64,000 nt of DNA from Bacillota bacterium. GTDB lineage: Bacteria; Bacillota; Clostridia; Lachnospirales; Lachnospiraceae. The notes below the pieces were generated by a model. That model was not told the origin of the DNA, did not search any database, and worked only from the letters and a program-made list of their open reading frames with translations. Positions within the stretch are counted from its first letter, which is position 1. Each line of letters opens with the position of its first letter. Positions 7,087-16,270 of the stretch are shown here, in pieces. Made by a program: the position numbers and the translations under genes. Where the stretch lies: positions 124,001 through 188,000 of the forward strand of contig JAEWCQ010000014.1 of the NCBI GenBank assembly GCA_023390555.1, in the 5' to 3' direction.

Positions 7087-9228
7087 ATGGACAAAAATCA
7101 GATTAATCTTCTGCTCCAAAAGATGACTCTGGAAGAAAAAGCCGGGCAGGCAACGCAATTACCTACCCGGTATTTTGAAATTAAAGGAAGTCAATTGACG
7201 GGCACAGAAAATAAGCTCGGTATTACTGAGGAACAAAAATGGATGGCAGGCAGTATTCTGGGAAAACTGGATGCGGCATCCATGAAAAAGCTTCAAGAGG
7301 AAAATTTAAAAAGAAGCAGACTGAAAATTCCGATGATATTCATGACAGACATTATCCATGGTTATCAGACGATTTTCCCGATTCCCCTTGCAATGGCCTG
7401 TTCTTTTCATGAAGAACTGGTAGAAAAATGTGCGAGGACAGCGGCAATGGAAGGAAGTGCAGCAGGGTATCAGGTGACATTTTCGCCTATGGTAGATGTG
7501 GTACGCGATCCAAGATGGGGGCGTGTTATAGAAAGCTTTGGTGAAGATAAAAAATTAAACGCTGATATGGGAAAAGCCATGATTCGCGGATATCAGGGAG
7601 ATGATTTGAAAGCTCCAGAATCTTTGGCAGCCTGCGTGAAGCATTTTGCGGCGTATGGAAGTGTCGAAGGAGGCAGAGATTATAATGCCGCTGACGTTTC
7701 GGAATACATGCTGCAAAACCAATATTTTCCGCCGTTCAAAGCATGTATTGATGCAGGCGCGAAACTGGTGATGTCAGCCTTTCAGGCAATCAATGGAGTT
7801 CCGGCAACAGCGAATCAATGGCTTCTTCAAGAGATGCTTCGAAAAGAACTTGCGTTTGATGGAGTAGTTATTTCAGATTGGGGAGCAGTGACAGAACTGA
7901 TTCGACATGGCGTTGCATCGGATGAATCGGATGCTGGAGAGCTCGCTTTAAAAGCAGGAATCCAGATGGAGATGGCAACTGGTGCTATCCTAAAAAATAT
8001 TCAGAAATTCGTAGAACTTGAACCAGATCTGGAAACACGGTTGGATCAGGCCGTAGAGAAAATTCTTCTATTAAAAGAAGAAACGGGCCTTTTTGATGAC
8101 CCCTACCGAGGTGTAGAAGAAGCGAGAGAGCAAAAAGAGCTGCGCAGTCTGGATAAAAAGCAGGTAGTTTTGGAAGCAGCAGCGGAATCTGCTGTGCTTT
8201 TGGAAAATCATGGGATCTTACCGCTCAAAAAAGAAACGCCAGTGATCTTGGCAGGACCCTATGCAGATTCACAGGATATTTTGGGACCATGGTCTGTGGA
8301 CGGTGTGATCGAAGATGCGGTCAGCATTGCAGAGGGCATGAAAAACCGAGGTGGAAATTTAAGACATAGTATTCCGCTGGATTTCGAAGATATTTCCAAA
8401 GAAGAGATAGGCAAGGTTTTACAGGCGGCAGATGAAACGAAGATCGCTGTGTTGGCCTTGGGAGAACCGCAATTGTGGTCTGGCGAAGCGGGATCACGCT
8501 CCGTCATCGAAATACCAAAGGCACAGTGCAAACTGGTACAGATACTGCATGAGAGTGGCATAAAGACAGTAGTTCTTTTATTAAATGGAAGGCCTTTGGA
8601 CCTGCGATCGATTCAGCCTTATGCGGATGCGATTCTGGAATTGTGGTTCCCGGGAACAGAGGGCGGGAATGCCGCTGCAGACCTGCTATATGGAAATACA
8701 AATCCATCTGGGCATCTGGCTATGAGTTTTCCTTATGGAAGCGGACAAATTCCAGTGCACTATAACACAGGTGCGACAGGGCGTCCAAAGGAAGCGCTGG
8801 AATGTGAGGAGAGATATAAATCACAATATTTGGATATTCCCAACGAACCTCTTTATGCCTTTGGATATGGACTTAGTTATACAAATTTCCAGGTAGAATT
8901 AAACGGAATCATCCGAAAAGGGGAAGGGGAAAAATATGTTGTCCCAGTGAAGGTCACTAATACGGGAATAGTTACCGGAAAAACAGTGGTTCAAATCTAT
9001 ATTCACAAACAGAAATCCCTTGTTGCGAGACCGGTGAAGGAATTGGCGGCTTACGAAAAAATAGAGCTACTGCCAAGTGAGAGTATTTGTACGGAAATTG
9101 TACTGGAGAAAGAAACCTGGAACTATTGGATTCCAAATAAGGGATGGACAAGAGAAACAGGTGACTATACAATAATGATTGGAACAGACAGTCAGCATTA
9201 CATAAGCTGTGATCTGACGGTAGAATAG
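7087..9228 (+). CDS. Glycoside hydrolase family 3, beta-glucosidase-like
   Basis: A 713-residue cytosolic retaining glycosidase. The N-terminal TIM barrel has KHFAAYG and the nucleophile in VISDWGAV (D264). The alpha/beta sandwich follows (VVLLLNGRPLDL, WFPGTEGGNAAADLLYG), and the C-terminal fibronectin-III-like domain contains GYGLSYT and VTNTGxVxGKxVVQIY. No signal peptide, so it acts on internalised sugar. The ATG at 7087 is preceded by GAGG and lies just after the EIIBC stop; an in-frame GTG at 7069 would overlap it. Gene order implies hydrolysis of an oligosaccharide or glycoside taken up by this operon. The exact linkage is unknown. Confidence 0.87.
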   Translation: MDKNQINLLLQKMTLEEKAGQATQLPTRYFEIKGSQLTGTENKLGITEEQKWMAGSILGKLDAASMKKLQEENLKRSRLKIPMIFMTDIIHGYQTIFPIPLAMACSFHEELVEKCARTAAMEGSAAGYQVTFSPMVDVVRDPRWGRVIESFGEDKKLNADMGKAMIRGYQGDDLKAPESLAACVKHFAAYGSVEGGRDYNAADVSEYMLQNQYFPPFKACIDAGAKLVMSAFQAINGVPATANQWLLQEMLRKELAFDGVVISDWGAVTELIRHGVASDESDAGELALKAGIQMEMATGAILKNIQKFVELEPDLETRLDQAVEKILLLKEETGLFDDPYRGVEEAREQKELRSLDKKQVVLEAAAESAVLLENHGILPLKKETPVILAGPYADSQDILGPWSVDGVIEDAVSIAEGMKNRGGNLRHSIPLDFEDISKEEIGKVLQAADETKIAVLALGEPQLWSGEAGSRSVIEIPKAQCKLVQILHESGIKTVVLLLNGRPLDLRSIQPYADAILELWFPGTEGGNAAADLLYGNTNPSGHLAMSFPYGSGQIPVHYNTGATGRPKEALECEERYKSQYLDIPNEPLYAFGYGLSYTNFQVELNGIIRKGEGEKYVVPVKVTNTGIVTGKTVVQIYIHKQKSLVARPVKELAAYEKIELLPSESICTEIVLEKETWNYWIPNKGWTRETGDYTIMIGTDSQHYISCDLTVE

Positions 9229-9254
9229 ACGTGTATTCATGATTGGGTGATGGA

Positions 9255-10715
9255 GTGTATAATAGAAAAATTAAGCTGATTCGGGCCCTTGTCGGAAATG
9301 AAAAAATATCTTCCATAGAACTTATGAATAAGCTGCAGGTCAGCCAAAGGACTCTGCGGGCTGAAATAAAAGAAGTGAATGATATCCTGAAGCGGGAAAA
9401 TACCTGTATCTATTCTTCCAATATGGGAGGATACTATATCAAGCAGGAAGAAAAAGGAACGGTTCAGGTAGTTTTGGACGATATGATTGAGCAAAGTAAA
9501 ATGGTAATTTCTCCGGAGACACCAGATGAAAGATTTTTGTTTGGGTTTGTTTGGCTCTTCTTTTCAAAGCAGCCTGTTTCTATACAGAAAGCAGCAGAAA
9601 AACTATATGTGTCCAAAACATCTATGCTGCAGACGAAAAAACAGATTCAAGATGCTACCAGATGGTATCATGGTCTTTATTTAGAGACTGAGAATCGTGG
9701 TATGCGAATTCAGGGGAAAGAAGAAATCATAAGACATGCACTTGCAGAGATCATGAATTATCGGACCTATGGTTCTATTTTGATGGATCGTGTCATTACG
9801 TTCCAATTTGGCGCTGAAAAATATGAGCATTACATTTCTTTATACAGAATTTTACCATCTATATTAAAAAAACATGGATATCGCCTGATTGATAAGGGAA
9901 TCGAGGGTTTTTCACTGGATATTTTTCTAAGCCTGATGAGAAGAAGCCATGGATTTGAGCTGCAGGAGGAAGGCGTGGAATATAATTCCAACGCTTGCAT
10001 TGACGCAATCTGTTCTTATTTGGAAGAGATGGATTACAACATTCCTGATCATGAAAGAGCTTATCTGGAAGGCTGCCTGAGTGCTAAGAGAATTTTATAT
10101 ACGCTTGGGAACAATTATGAGATTCCAGAGGAATATATTGCAGTAACGGAAGAATTTTTAAGTGTGACGGATCGAACCTATCATACTGACTATAGAAAAA
10201 ATCATGAGTTTTTCGTGAAATTATCAATTCATATCATGAAAATGATTGACAGAATTCAACAGGGATACTTCGAGATAAATCCTGCTTTAAATGATATCCT
10301 GGATAATTACGGCAGGGAAGTGGAGATGGCGGACAAATTAAATCCGATTTTGATGAATCGCTATCATCTCACAGCAAATGTTCATGAAATATGTTTCATT
10401 GCGACCTATTTTAGAGCCTATTCCCGTAGAAAGATAAAAGCAGTCGTGTTGTGCGATATCGGTGAGAGTTTTGCAGATAATATGATTCGGCAGATAACAG
10501 ATTATTGTGGAGAGAAAATTCAGATTCTGGACAAGATGTCTCTGGCAGAATATCGAATTAATCCACTACCGGTTGAACTTATAATTTCCAGCTTTCGTGT
10601 ATATAACGTGAATTTGCCAGAAAATACAAAGATTATTTACGTGGACTATTTGTTAAAAGAGGGGCAGTTAAAGAGTATTCAAGAATTTTTGCTGAAGAAT
10701 ATGCAGATCTATTAG
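9255..10715 (+). CDS. PRD-containing transcriptional regulator of the PTS sugar operon
   Basis: About 486 residues. An N-terminal HTH_11/Mga-like DNA-binding domain (ISSIELMNKLQVSQRTLRAEI) is followed by a second HTH-like region near residue 100. PTS regulation domains lie in the middle (~residues 190-390), and the C-terminus is EIIB-like (AVVLCDIGESF). Regulators of this class are phosphorylated by HPr and EII proteins and activate their operon when the sugar is transported. The start is uncertain: GTG 9255 follows GGTGA closely, and TTG 9243 is an alternative. It lies 14-26 nt after the GH3 stop, inside the operon it probably controls. Confidence 0.8.
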   Translation: MYNRKIKLIRALVGNEKISSIELMNKLQVSQRTLRAEIKEVNDILKRENTCIYSSNMGGYYIKQEEKGTVQVVLDDMIEQSKMVISPETPDERFLFGFVWLFFSKQPVSIQKAAEKLYVSKTSMLQTKKQIQDATRWYHGLYLETENRGMRIQGKEEIIRHALAEIMNYRTYGSILMDRVITFQFGAEKYEHYISLYRILPSILKKHGYRLIDKGIEGFSLDIFLSLMRRSHGFELQEEGVEYNSNACIDAICSYLEEMDYNIPDHERAYLEGCLSAKRILYTLGNNYEIPEEYIAVTEEFLSVTDRTYHTDYRKNHEFFVKLSIHIMKMIDRIQQGYFEINPALNDILDNYGREVEMADKLNPILMNRYHLTANVHEICFIATYFRAYSRRKIKAVVLCDIGESFADNMIRQITDYCGEKIQILDKMSLAEYRINPLPVELIISSFRVYNVNLPENTKIIYVDYLLKEGQLKSIQEFLLKNMQIY

Positions 10716-10728
10716 AGGAGTAGATAAT

Positions 10729-11493
10729 ATGATACAAATGATTGCAAGTGACCTGGATGGCACCTTATTAAAAAAGGATTGGTCAATATCAAACTACAAT
10801 GTTGACACCATAAAAGCGGCCCGAGAAAAAGGCATTCGATGGATTACAGTGACAGGGCGTTCTTTCGGAGGCGCACATCCATTATTGGAGCAATACGGGA
10901 TAGAATGTGATTATGTATTGATGAATGGTGCAGAATTTAGAACGGCAGACGGAAAAATAATTTTCTCCGAGAGCATGGATTCTGAGCAGGCGCAGGCGGT
11001 TTGCAAGAAACTAAAGAAAGAACAGCTTGATTTTGAAATTAATACAGACCACGGAGATTATGCAACGCAAAGAGAAATGCAGTATACGAATTATCTTGAA
11101 AATGGCTTTGAACAGTTATTTGAAAATGATTATAAAATGCGCAAGATTCTGTGCTTTTGTGATGATATACCGAAGCTTGACAGAATCAAACGGGAGATTC
11201 AGGAGGAATTTGGACTCTCGGTCCTGTCCTCTTTTGACACCAACATGGAAGTGACTGCGCCACTTGCAAAAAAAGGAATTATGCTGAAAAGAGTTGCTGA
11301 ATATTATCATCTAAAGCCGGAGGAACTGGTTGTATTTGGGGATGGAGGAAATGACATCTCCATGTTTCAGTGTTTCCCGGTTTCTTTCGCCATGAAAAAT
11401 GGCGTAGAAGAACTGAAAAAAATTGCTGCCCATATCACCAAGTATACCAACGAGGAAGACGGCGTGGGACGGACAGTGGCAGAACTGTTATAA
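10729..11493 (+). CDS. Cof-type HAD-IIB family sugar-phosphate phosphatase
   Basis: A 254-residue haloacid-dehalogenase-fold phosphatase. Motif I is DLDGTLL with the nucleophilic Asp, motif II is in TVTGRS, a lysine (KKGIMLKR) serves motif III and motif IV is FGDGGNDISM. The Cof C2 cap lies between motifs II and III. The family dephosphorylates phosphosugars and cofactors in the cytosol. RBS AGAGGAG is 8 nt before the ATG. Its position in a PTS operon suggests relief of sugar-phosphate excess; the specific substrate is unknown. Confidence 0.87.
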   Translation: MIQMIASDLDGTLLKKDWSISNYNVDTIKAAREKGIRWITVTGRSFGGAHPLLEQYGIECDYVLMNGAEFRTADGKIIFSESMDSEQAQAVCKKLKKEQLDFEINTDHGDYATQREMQYTNYLENGFEQLFENDYKMRKILCFCDDIPKLDRIKREIQEEFGLSVLSSFDTNMEVTAPLAKKGIMLKRVAEYYHLKPEELVVFGDGGNDISMFQCFPVSFAMKNGVEELKKIAAHITKYTNEEDGVGRTVAELL

Positions 11494-11588
11494 AGCAAAT
11501 CAGATTCGGCGCACATATCAATGCAGTTGGAGCAAAGCTGGTGCTAAGAATATTCATATTTGACGTAGGATTGTTGAAAGGAGCAAGG

Positions 11589-12083
11589 ATGGGACTTTTA
11601 AATAATTTGTTTAAAAAAGGAGAACAGAACGTTTATAGCGATACGGACGTGGTAGCCGTGGCAAATGGGATATTTTGCCCCCCTCAAGAAATATCGGATC
11701 CGGTTTTTGCCGGAGAAATGATGGGTCAAACAGTAGCATTTAAATTAGAGGATGGTATGATTGTGTCGCCTGCAAATGGTAAGATTGAAATGATATATCC
11801 GACAGGACATGCATTTGCAGTTAAAATGAAGGATGGAACCGGATTGCTGATTCATATCGGTGTAAATACGGTCAATATGGAAGGCAAAGGATTTAAGAAG
11901 CTGGTTAGCGAAGGAGATATGGTAAGAGCTGGGCAGCCAATTGTGAAGGTCGATCTGGATATCGTACAGGCTGCAGGCTATGATTCCATTACAATGTTGA
12001 TTATTGCGGAACCTGTTGAAGAAAAGAAAATGCAGTTTGCCGATTATGGGAATGTTTGTAAAGGACAGGTTATCGGGCAATAG
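11589..12083 (+). CDS. PTS EIIA, glucose family (Crr-like), stand-alone
   Basis: A 164-residue soluble EIIA of the glucose family. The phosphorylated histidine lies in LLIHIGVNTV (H89). Also present are the usual start with DVVAVANG, MGQTVAFKLEDGMIVSPANGKI and the end TMLIIAEP. It accepts phosphate from HPr and passes it to the EIIB domain. AAAGGAG sets the ATG at 11589. The operon's EIIBC lacks an EIIA, so this protein is its probable partner. A perfect 18-bp terminator stem follows and closes the operon. Confidence 0.9.
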   Translation: MGLLNNLFKKGEQNVYSDTDVVAVANGIFCPPQEISDPVFAGEMMGQTVAFKLEDGMIVSPANGKIEMIYPTGHAFAVKMKDGTGLLIHIGVNTVNMEGKGFKKLVSEGDMVRAGQPIVKVDLDIVQAAGYDSITMLIIAEPVEEKKMQFADYGNVCKGQVIGQ

Positions 12084-12134
12084 GAATAGTTTGGAAGAAC
12101 CGTTATTATGTCAAAATTCTTTCTTTGACTAATA

Positions 12135-12178
12135 AAATAAAAGAATGAGAGGTATTTATGCCTCTCATTCTTTTATTT
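12135..12178. terminator. Bidirectional rho-independent terminator
   Basis: An 18-bp perfect stem (12135-12152 with 12161-12178) and an 8-nt loop. The arms start A-rich and end T-rich, so both strands read as a hairpin plus U-tract. It sits between the convergent EIIA gene and the chemoreceptor gene. Confidence 0.9.
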
Positions 12179-12202
12179 CCTATGATGTAATCTTTTTTAT
12201 TG

Positions 12203-13732
12203 CTATTCCACCAGCTTATTCATATTTTCAGCAATGTTCTTAAGCTCTATAACACTGGCTTCTACTTCTTCACTGGCAGCGGCACTTTGGGATATCTCAT
12301 CCGATACCATTTCATATTTGGCGATTGTCTCCTGCGTGATACTTGAAATTTCCTCATTGAACTGGACAACATTTTGTGTCTCAGAAAGAAGTACGCCGGA
12401 AGCCTGATTGATATCTATGATATTGTTACTAAATGTCTTTAGGCTTTGAACCATATTTTTTAAGCCGTCTACAGATTCATTGATGAGCCGGTTACCGGTC
12501 TGTGATTTCTCATTGTTCCGCGCCATCTGTTCCTGGATGAGACTGATCTGTTTCTGCAGTTCTTCGATAATGCTGCGTACCTGTTCCAGTGAATGTCTGG
12601 TCCCTTCTGCAAGCTTTCGGATTTCATCTGCCACTACGGAGAAGCCCTTTCCATAGATACCGGCCCTTGCAGCTTCAATGGATGCATTTAAGGCAAGAAG
12701 GTTCGTTTGCTCAGAAATATCTCCGATCAGAGATAAAATCGCATTGACTTCACCGGACTTTTGTTCCAGTTCCTTCGCAGTTACATAAGTATTTCCGATA
12801 CTGTCCTTGATATCTGTAATGATATTAAGCGTATTATTTAAAGCGATTTCATTTTCGTCGGATATTTGAATGACTTCTTTGATCTCAAGTTCAATATGGT
12901 TGGTTTTATCGGCAACCACCTCATTTGTATTCAGCAATTTATCCAGGATCTCTTTGTTGAGCTTGGATTTTTGGAGCATATGCTCTGAATTTTCAGATAC
13001 AAGCTGACTGGTCCCCGAAGCCTCCTGGAGTGAACTTGTCTGCTGTTCAATGGCAGCACTTAAGCTTTCGCTGGAAGATAAAATATCCGAAGAAGTAGTG
13101 GAAATGGTTTGGAAAAGATTGATCAGTTTGTCATTTTCTTCTCTTATCTCATTTTCTTTAATATCGATTGTCTGCAGCAACTTTGCGGCAAAGGAAACAA
13201 TTAAAGCGATACCTGCCAGGGTTAATGCGATCACCATGATTTTCATCAGTACTTCATCCACAGAGCTGCTTCCAAAGAGAGCAGAAGGATTATTTACAAA
13301 TATGATAGTCATTGTGACGACAGCGAATAACGTTGATACACCAAGGAGCTTTACATCAAAGAATAATCCGCCAAGCATTACAAAGAAAAATACGACCATC
13401 CATAAGGCATCAATATGCATTGTAAAATTTAAATACAGATAATGGATATATGTAATCAGAAGTATGACAGCCTTTACACCTTTAAATGCCGTTGTACGAA
13501 AGCCATTGGGTGTGACGGTCAGTTTGTAGCAGAATAAAAATATCAGGGCATATGCAAGAACAAGTACACCGAGAATCACCAGGTGGATCGTCTGGATTTT
13601 TGTATTGTATTTCAGGATTTTTAAAGCACAAAAGAACAGAAATGATAAAAAACTGCTGATGATATAGATGATAAAGACAACTTTCAGGGTTCTTTGATTA
13701 AAATCCAGTATAGAATTATTTTTGCTTTTCAT
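12203..13732 (-). CDS. Methyl-accepting chemotaxis protein with multi-pass membrane domain
   Basis: 509 residues. The N-terminal ~185 residues form about six hydrophobic segments with only short loops, so there is no large extracytoplasmic sensor and no HAMP domain. The rest is a cytoplasmic coiled-coil signalling domain with the conserved tip [20 protein letters not shown] and [15 protein letters not shown]. Such receptors are thought to sense signals in or near the membrane; that is inference. GGAGG is 6 nt before the ATG at 13732; longer in-frame extension upstream lacks a site. Convergent with the sugar operon and divergent from the FabH-like gene. Confidence 0.85.
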   Translation of the reverse strand: MKSKNNSILDFNQRTLKVVFIIYIISSFLSFLFFCALKILKYNTKIQTIHLVILGVLVLAYALIFLFCYKLTVTPNGFRTTAFKGVKAVILLITYIHYLYLNFTMHIDALWMVVFFFVMLGGLFFDVKLLGVSTLFAVVTMTIIFVNNPSALFGSSSVDEVLMKIMVIALTLAGIALIVSFAAKLLQTIDIKENEIREENDKLINLFQTISTTSSDILSSSESLSAAIEQQTSSLQEASGTSQLVSENSEHMLQKSKLNKEILDKLLNTNEVVADKTNHIELEIKEVIQISDENEIALNNTLNIITDIKDSIGNTYVTAKELEQKSGEVNAILSLIGDISEQTNLLALNASIEAARAGIYGKGFSVVADEIRKLAEGTRHSLEQVRSIIEELQKQISLIQEQMARNNEKSQTGNRLINESVDGLKNMVQSLKTFSNNIIDINQASGVLLSETQNVVQFNEEISSITQETIAKYEMVSDEISQSAAASEEVEASVIELKNIAENMNKLVE

Positions 13733-13767
13733 TTGTTTCCTCCAGTTAATTAAAATTATGAAATTAT

Positions 13768-13795
13768 TTGATACAACGACAAAACATGATATAAT
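13768..13795 (+). promoter_or_regulatory. Promoter of the FabH-like gene
   Basis: TTGATA (13768-13773), a 16-bp spacer and a perfect TATAAT (13790-13795), about 55 bp before the ATG at 13850. Confidence 0.65.
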
Positions 13796-13849
13796 ATACC
13801 AAAACATACCAAAATATTACTTATTATGCATGCCTGAAAGGAGATTCTT

Positions 13850-14863
13850 ATGAACAGTCATAAAAACATCACGATCATTGGTACAGGAACCTATCATCCC
13901 CAAAAAAAGATGGAAAACTCGTTCTACATAGAACATTTCAAAAAATCAGGAGAAGATATTACCGATTTCTTGGAGAAATTCGGAAGAAAAGAGCGTTATA
14001 TTATAGATAATGACGCTGAAAATGCTCTGACCATGTCAGTAGAGGCTTCCAAAAATGCGCTTAAGAGCGCAGGAATTACCGCAGATCAGCTTGACGCAAT
14101 TGTGTTTTCCTCCGATACGCCGGAATATCTTTGCCCGACAAATGCAATGATGCTCAACCACCAGCTGGGTGCCGTAAATGCGCATGTGGTGTATGATTTA
14201 AACGCTAATTGTCTTGGCATGCTGGTTGCATTGGATCAGATCAGCCGTTATATGAAAACCTCGAAAAAGGTGAAATATGCGCTGGTTGCAGGCGGATTGT
14301 TTGAATCCAATGTTGCCAGTACGGATTCCAAATATATCTATCCGGTATCGGGTGATGCCGGTGCCGCGGTCGTTCTTCAATGTGTAGAAGAAGCGGAGCC
14401 AAGGGGATTTTTGGATTCCAGTTATTGTGCAAAATCGGAATACTGCAATAATATTCTTTCCCCTACCTGTGGCTATTCAAAAAGCATATCAGAGAAGACT
14501 CCGGAAAAGGATCGAAAGCATAGCTGGATTCCATTTAAGCTGGATTTCTTTGTGAATGAATGGTGCAAGGCAATCGATGGTTTCCAAACGGATTATGATT
14601 TTTCTCTGGATGATATTCAATACTTTTTCCTGTCACAGTATTCCAAACAGTATATTGTAGAAACTGCGGCGGCTCTAAACATTACCGACTATGAAAGCAG
14701 GTTCCCATATGTTGGCGATAAATATGGTTATACCGGTACAACAAGTCCGGTTCTCGCATTACATGAGGCATTTCAGGGTAATTCAATAAAAAAAGGATCC
14801 AAGGCTGTATTCTGCTCTGTTGGTGCAGGTGCGGCAATAGGCTCTCTTTTATATGAATTTTAA
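13850..14863 (+). CDS. FabH-like (KAS III family) protein with altered catalytic triad
   Basis: A 337-residue thiolase-fold protein of the 3-oxoacyl-ACP synthase III family. The nucleophile is present in NANCLGML (C121), as is the oxyanion end CSVGAGAAIGSLLYEF. The catalytic histidine (normally PHQAN) is replaced in FLSQYSKQ (S262), and the asparagine (normally GNTS) is replaced in YGYTGTTS (Y294). A decarboxylating condensation typical of FabH is therefore doubtful; an acyltransferase, ester-forming or non-decarboxylating role is possible. It has its own promoter and AAAGGAG RBS, stands outside any fatty-acid operon and faces a phenylacetate-CoA ligase gene. Substrate unknown. Confidence 0.8.
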   Translation: MNSHKNITIIGTGTYHPQKKMENSFYIEHFKKSGEDITDFLEKFGRKERYIIDNDAENALTMSVEASKNALKSAGITADQLDAIVFSSDTPEYLCPTNAMMLNHQLGAVNAHVVYDLNANCLGMLVALDQISRYMKTSKKVKYALVAGGLFESNVASTDSKYIYPVSGDAGAAVVLQCVEEAEPRGFLDSSYCAKSEYCNNILSPTCGYSKSISEKTPEKDRKHSWIPFKLDFFVNEWCKAIDGFQTDYDFSLDDIQYFFLSQYSKQYIVETAAALNITDYESRFPYVGDKYGYTGTTSPVLALHEAFQGNSIKKGSKAVFCSVGAGAAIGSLLYEF

Positions 14864-14894
14864 TTTTATATAATTATTCCTTCATTTATCTATA

Positions 14895-14939
14895 GAAGGC
14901 TTCAGCGCAGGGCAGTCTAAGCCCGAGGCTGATGCCTTC
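14895..14939. repeat. Long hairpin between convergent genes
   Basis: GAAGGC-T-TCAGC pairs with GCTGA-T-GCCTTC, enclosing a second stem GGGC/GCCC. No T-tract follows on either strand, so it is not a classical intrinsic terminator, although its position between convergent genes suggests a transcription boundary. Confidence 0.45.
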
Positions 14940-14968
14940 CAGATGAAATCTAAGAAATAGAATTGAAC

Positions 14969-16270
14969 TTATGCATTTAATAAAGCAGCTCTGTTGTCAA
15001 ATACTCTTTTGGCCTTTCCCTCGCTTTTTTCCAGACTATCCGGCTGAACCAAATGAATATTACAGTAAATCTGAAGCATACTGTGCAGTTTGGTATTAAT
15101 TTTGTTTTTTAGACTTTCCAATTCCGGTTCTTTGTAATGCTCCTTATTCTTTAATTCAACATGAATAATCAGTTCGTCGAGATTATTTTTCCGATCGACC
15201 GTTAAAGTGTAATTGGGAGTTAATTCTCTGAAGCTGAGCAGCACCCGTTCTACCTGTATCGGATATACGTTAACGCCGCGTATAATCATCATATCATCAC
15301 TTCTTCCATAGATGCGCTGCATCCGGACAAGATTACAACCGCAGTTACACGGTTTATAATTCAGCTCTGTTAAGTCTCTGGTACGATATCTTAGAAGCGG
15401 TATCCCCTCTTTGGTCAAGGTTGTAAGCACCAATTCTCCGGATTCTCCCGCATTTTTCTGAACTAAGGTATCCGGATCGATAATTTCAGGCAGGAAATAT
15501 TCTTCATTGATATGTAATCCGTGCTGACAGGTGCATTCACCTGCGACACCCGGTCCCATAACTTCACTCAGTCCATAGATGTCATAGGCCTGAAAGCCAA
15601 ATTTATCTTCGATATCCTGACGCATTTCATCGGACCAAGGCTCTGCTCCGAAAATACCGATGCGAAGCTTTAGCTCTTTCGGGGATATTCCCATTTTTAC
15701 CATGGTATCATAGATATGCAGCGCGTAAGAAGGCGTGCATGCAAGCACTGTCGTTCCAAAATTTTTCATGGTTAAGATCTGCTTTTGCGTATTTCCTCCT
15801 GACATTGGAATTACGGTGGCACCTAAACGCTCAACACCATAGTGTAAGCCTAATCCGCCGGTAAATAAGCCATATCCATAAGCAATCTGTACCATGTCTT
15901 TCTCAGTCACACCATATCGGCGTAGGGTCATTGCAATGACATCGGCCCAGGCATTAATGTCATTTTGTGTGTATCCAACAATTGTCTGTGTGCCGGTTGT
16001 TCCTGATGAGGCATGAATTCGGACAATTTTTTCCATTGGAACTGCAAACATGCCATAAGGGTAATTTGCTCTTAAGTCCTGCTTCGTCGTGAACGGAAGT
16101 AACTTGAGATCTTCCAGAGTCTTGATATCTCCCGGTAAGAGTCCCGCTTTGTCAAACTTCTGCTTATAGAAAGGCACATTGTTATAAACATAGTTGACTA
16201 CCTGTAACAATTTTGATTCCTGAAACTTAACAATTTCGTCTCTTGATAAATTCATTAAAGTCTTTTCCAT
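14969..16270 (-). CDS. paaK: Phenylacetate-CoA ligase family enzyme
   Basis: A 433-residue ANL-superfamily adenylate-forming ligase that activates an aryl-acetic or related acid with ATP and CoA. The phosphate-binding loop is HASSGTTGTQTIVGYT; YGLSEVMGPGV and the hinge RTRDLT with GRSDDMMIIRGVNVYP are as in PaaK. Length is normal. AAAGGAG lies 8 nt before the ATG. In gut clostridia PaaK homologues work in aromatic amino-acid catabolism, for example indole- or phenylacetate. No ferredoxin oxidoreductase partner (IorAB) is adjacent; the FabH-like gene is the only convergent neighbour. Confidence 0.85.
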   Translation of the reverse strand: MEKTLMNLSRDEIVKFQESKLLQVVNYVYNNVPFYKQKFDKAGLLPGDIKTLEDLKLLPFTTKQDLRANYPYGMFAVPMEKIVRIHASSGTTGTQTIVGYTQNDINAWADVIAMTLRRYGVTEKDMVQIAYGYGLFTGGLGLHYGVERLGATVIPMSGGNTQKQILTMKNFGTTVLACTPSYALHIYDTMVKMGISPKELKLRIGIFGAEPWSDEMRQDIEDKFGFQAYDIYGLSEVMGPGVAGECTCQHGLHINEEYFLPEIIDPDTLVQKNAGESGELVLTTLTKEGIPLLRYRTRDLTELNYKPCNCGCNLVRMQRIYGRSDDMMIIRGVNVYPIQVERVLLSFRELTPNYTLTVDRKNNLDELIIHVELKNKEHYKEPELESLKNKINTKLHSMLQIYCNIHLVQPDSLEKSEGKAKRVFDNRAALLNA

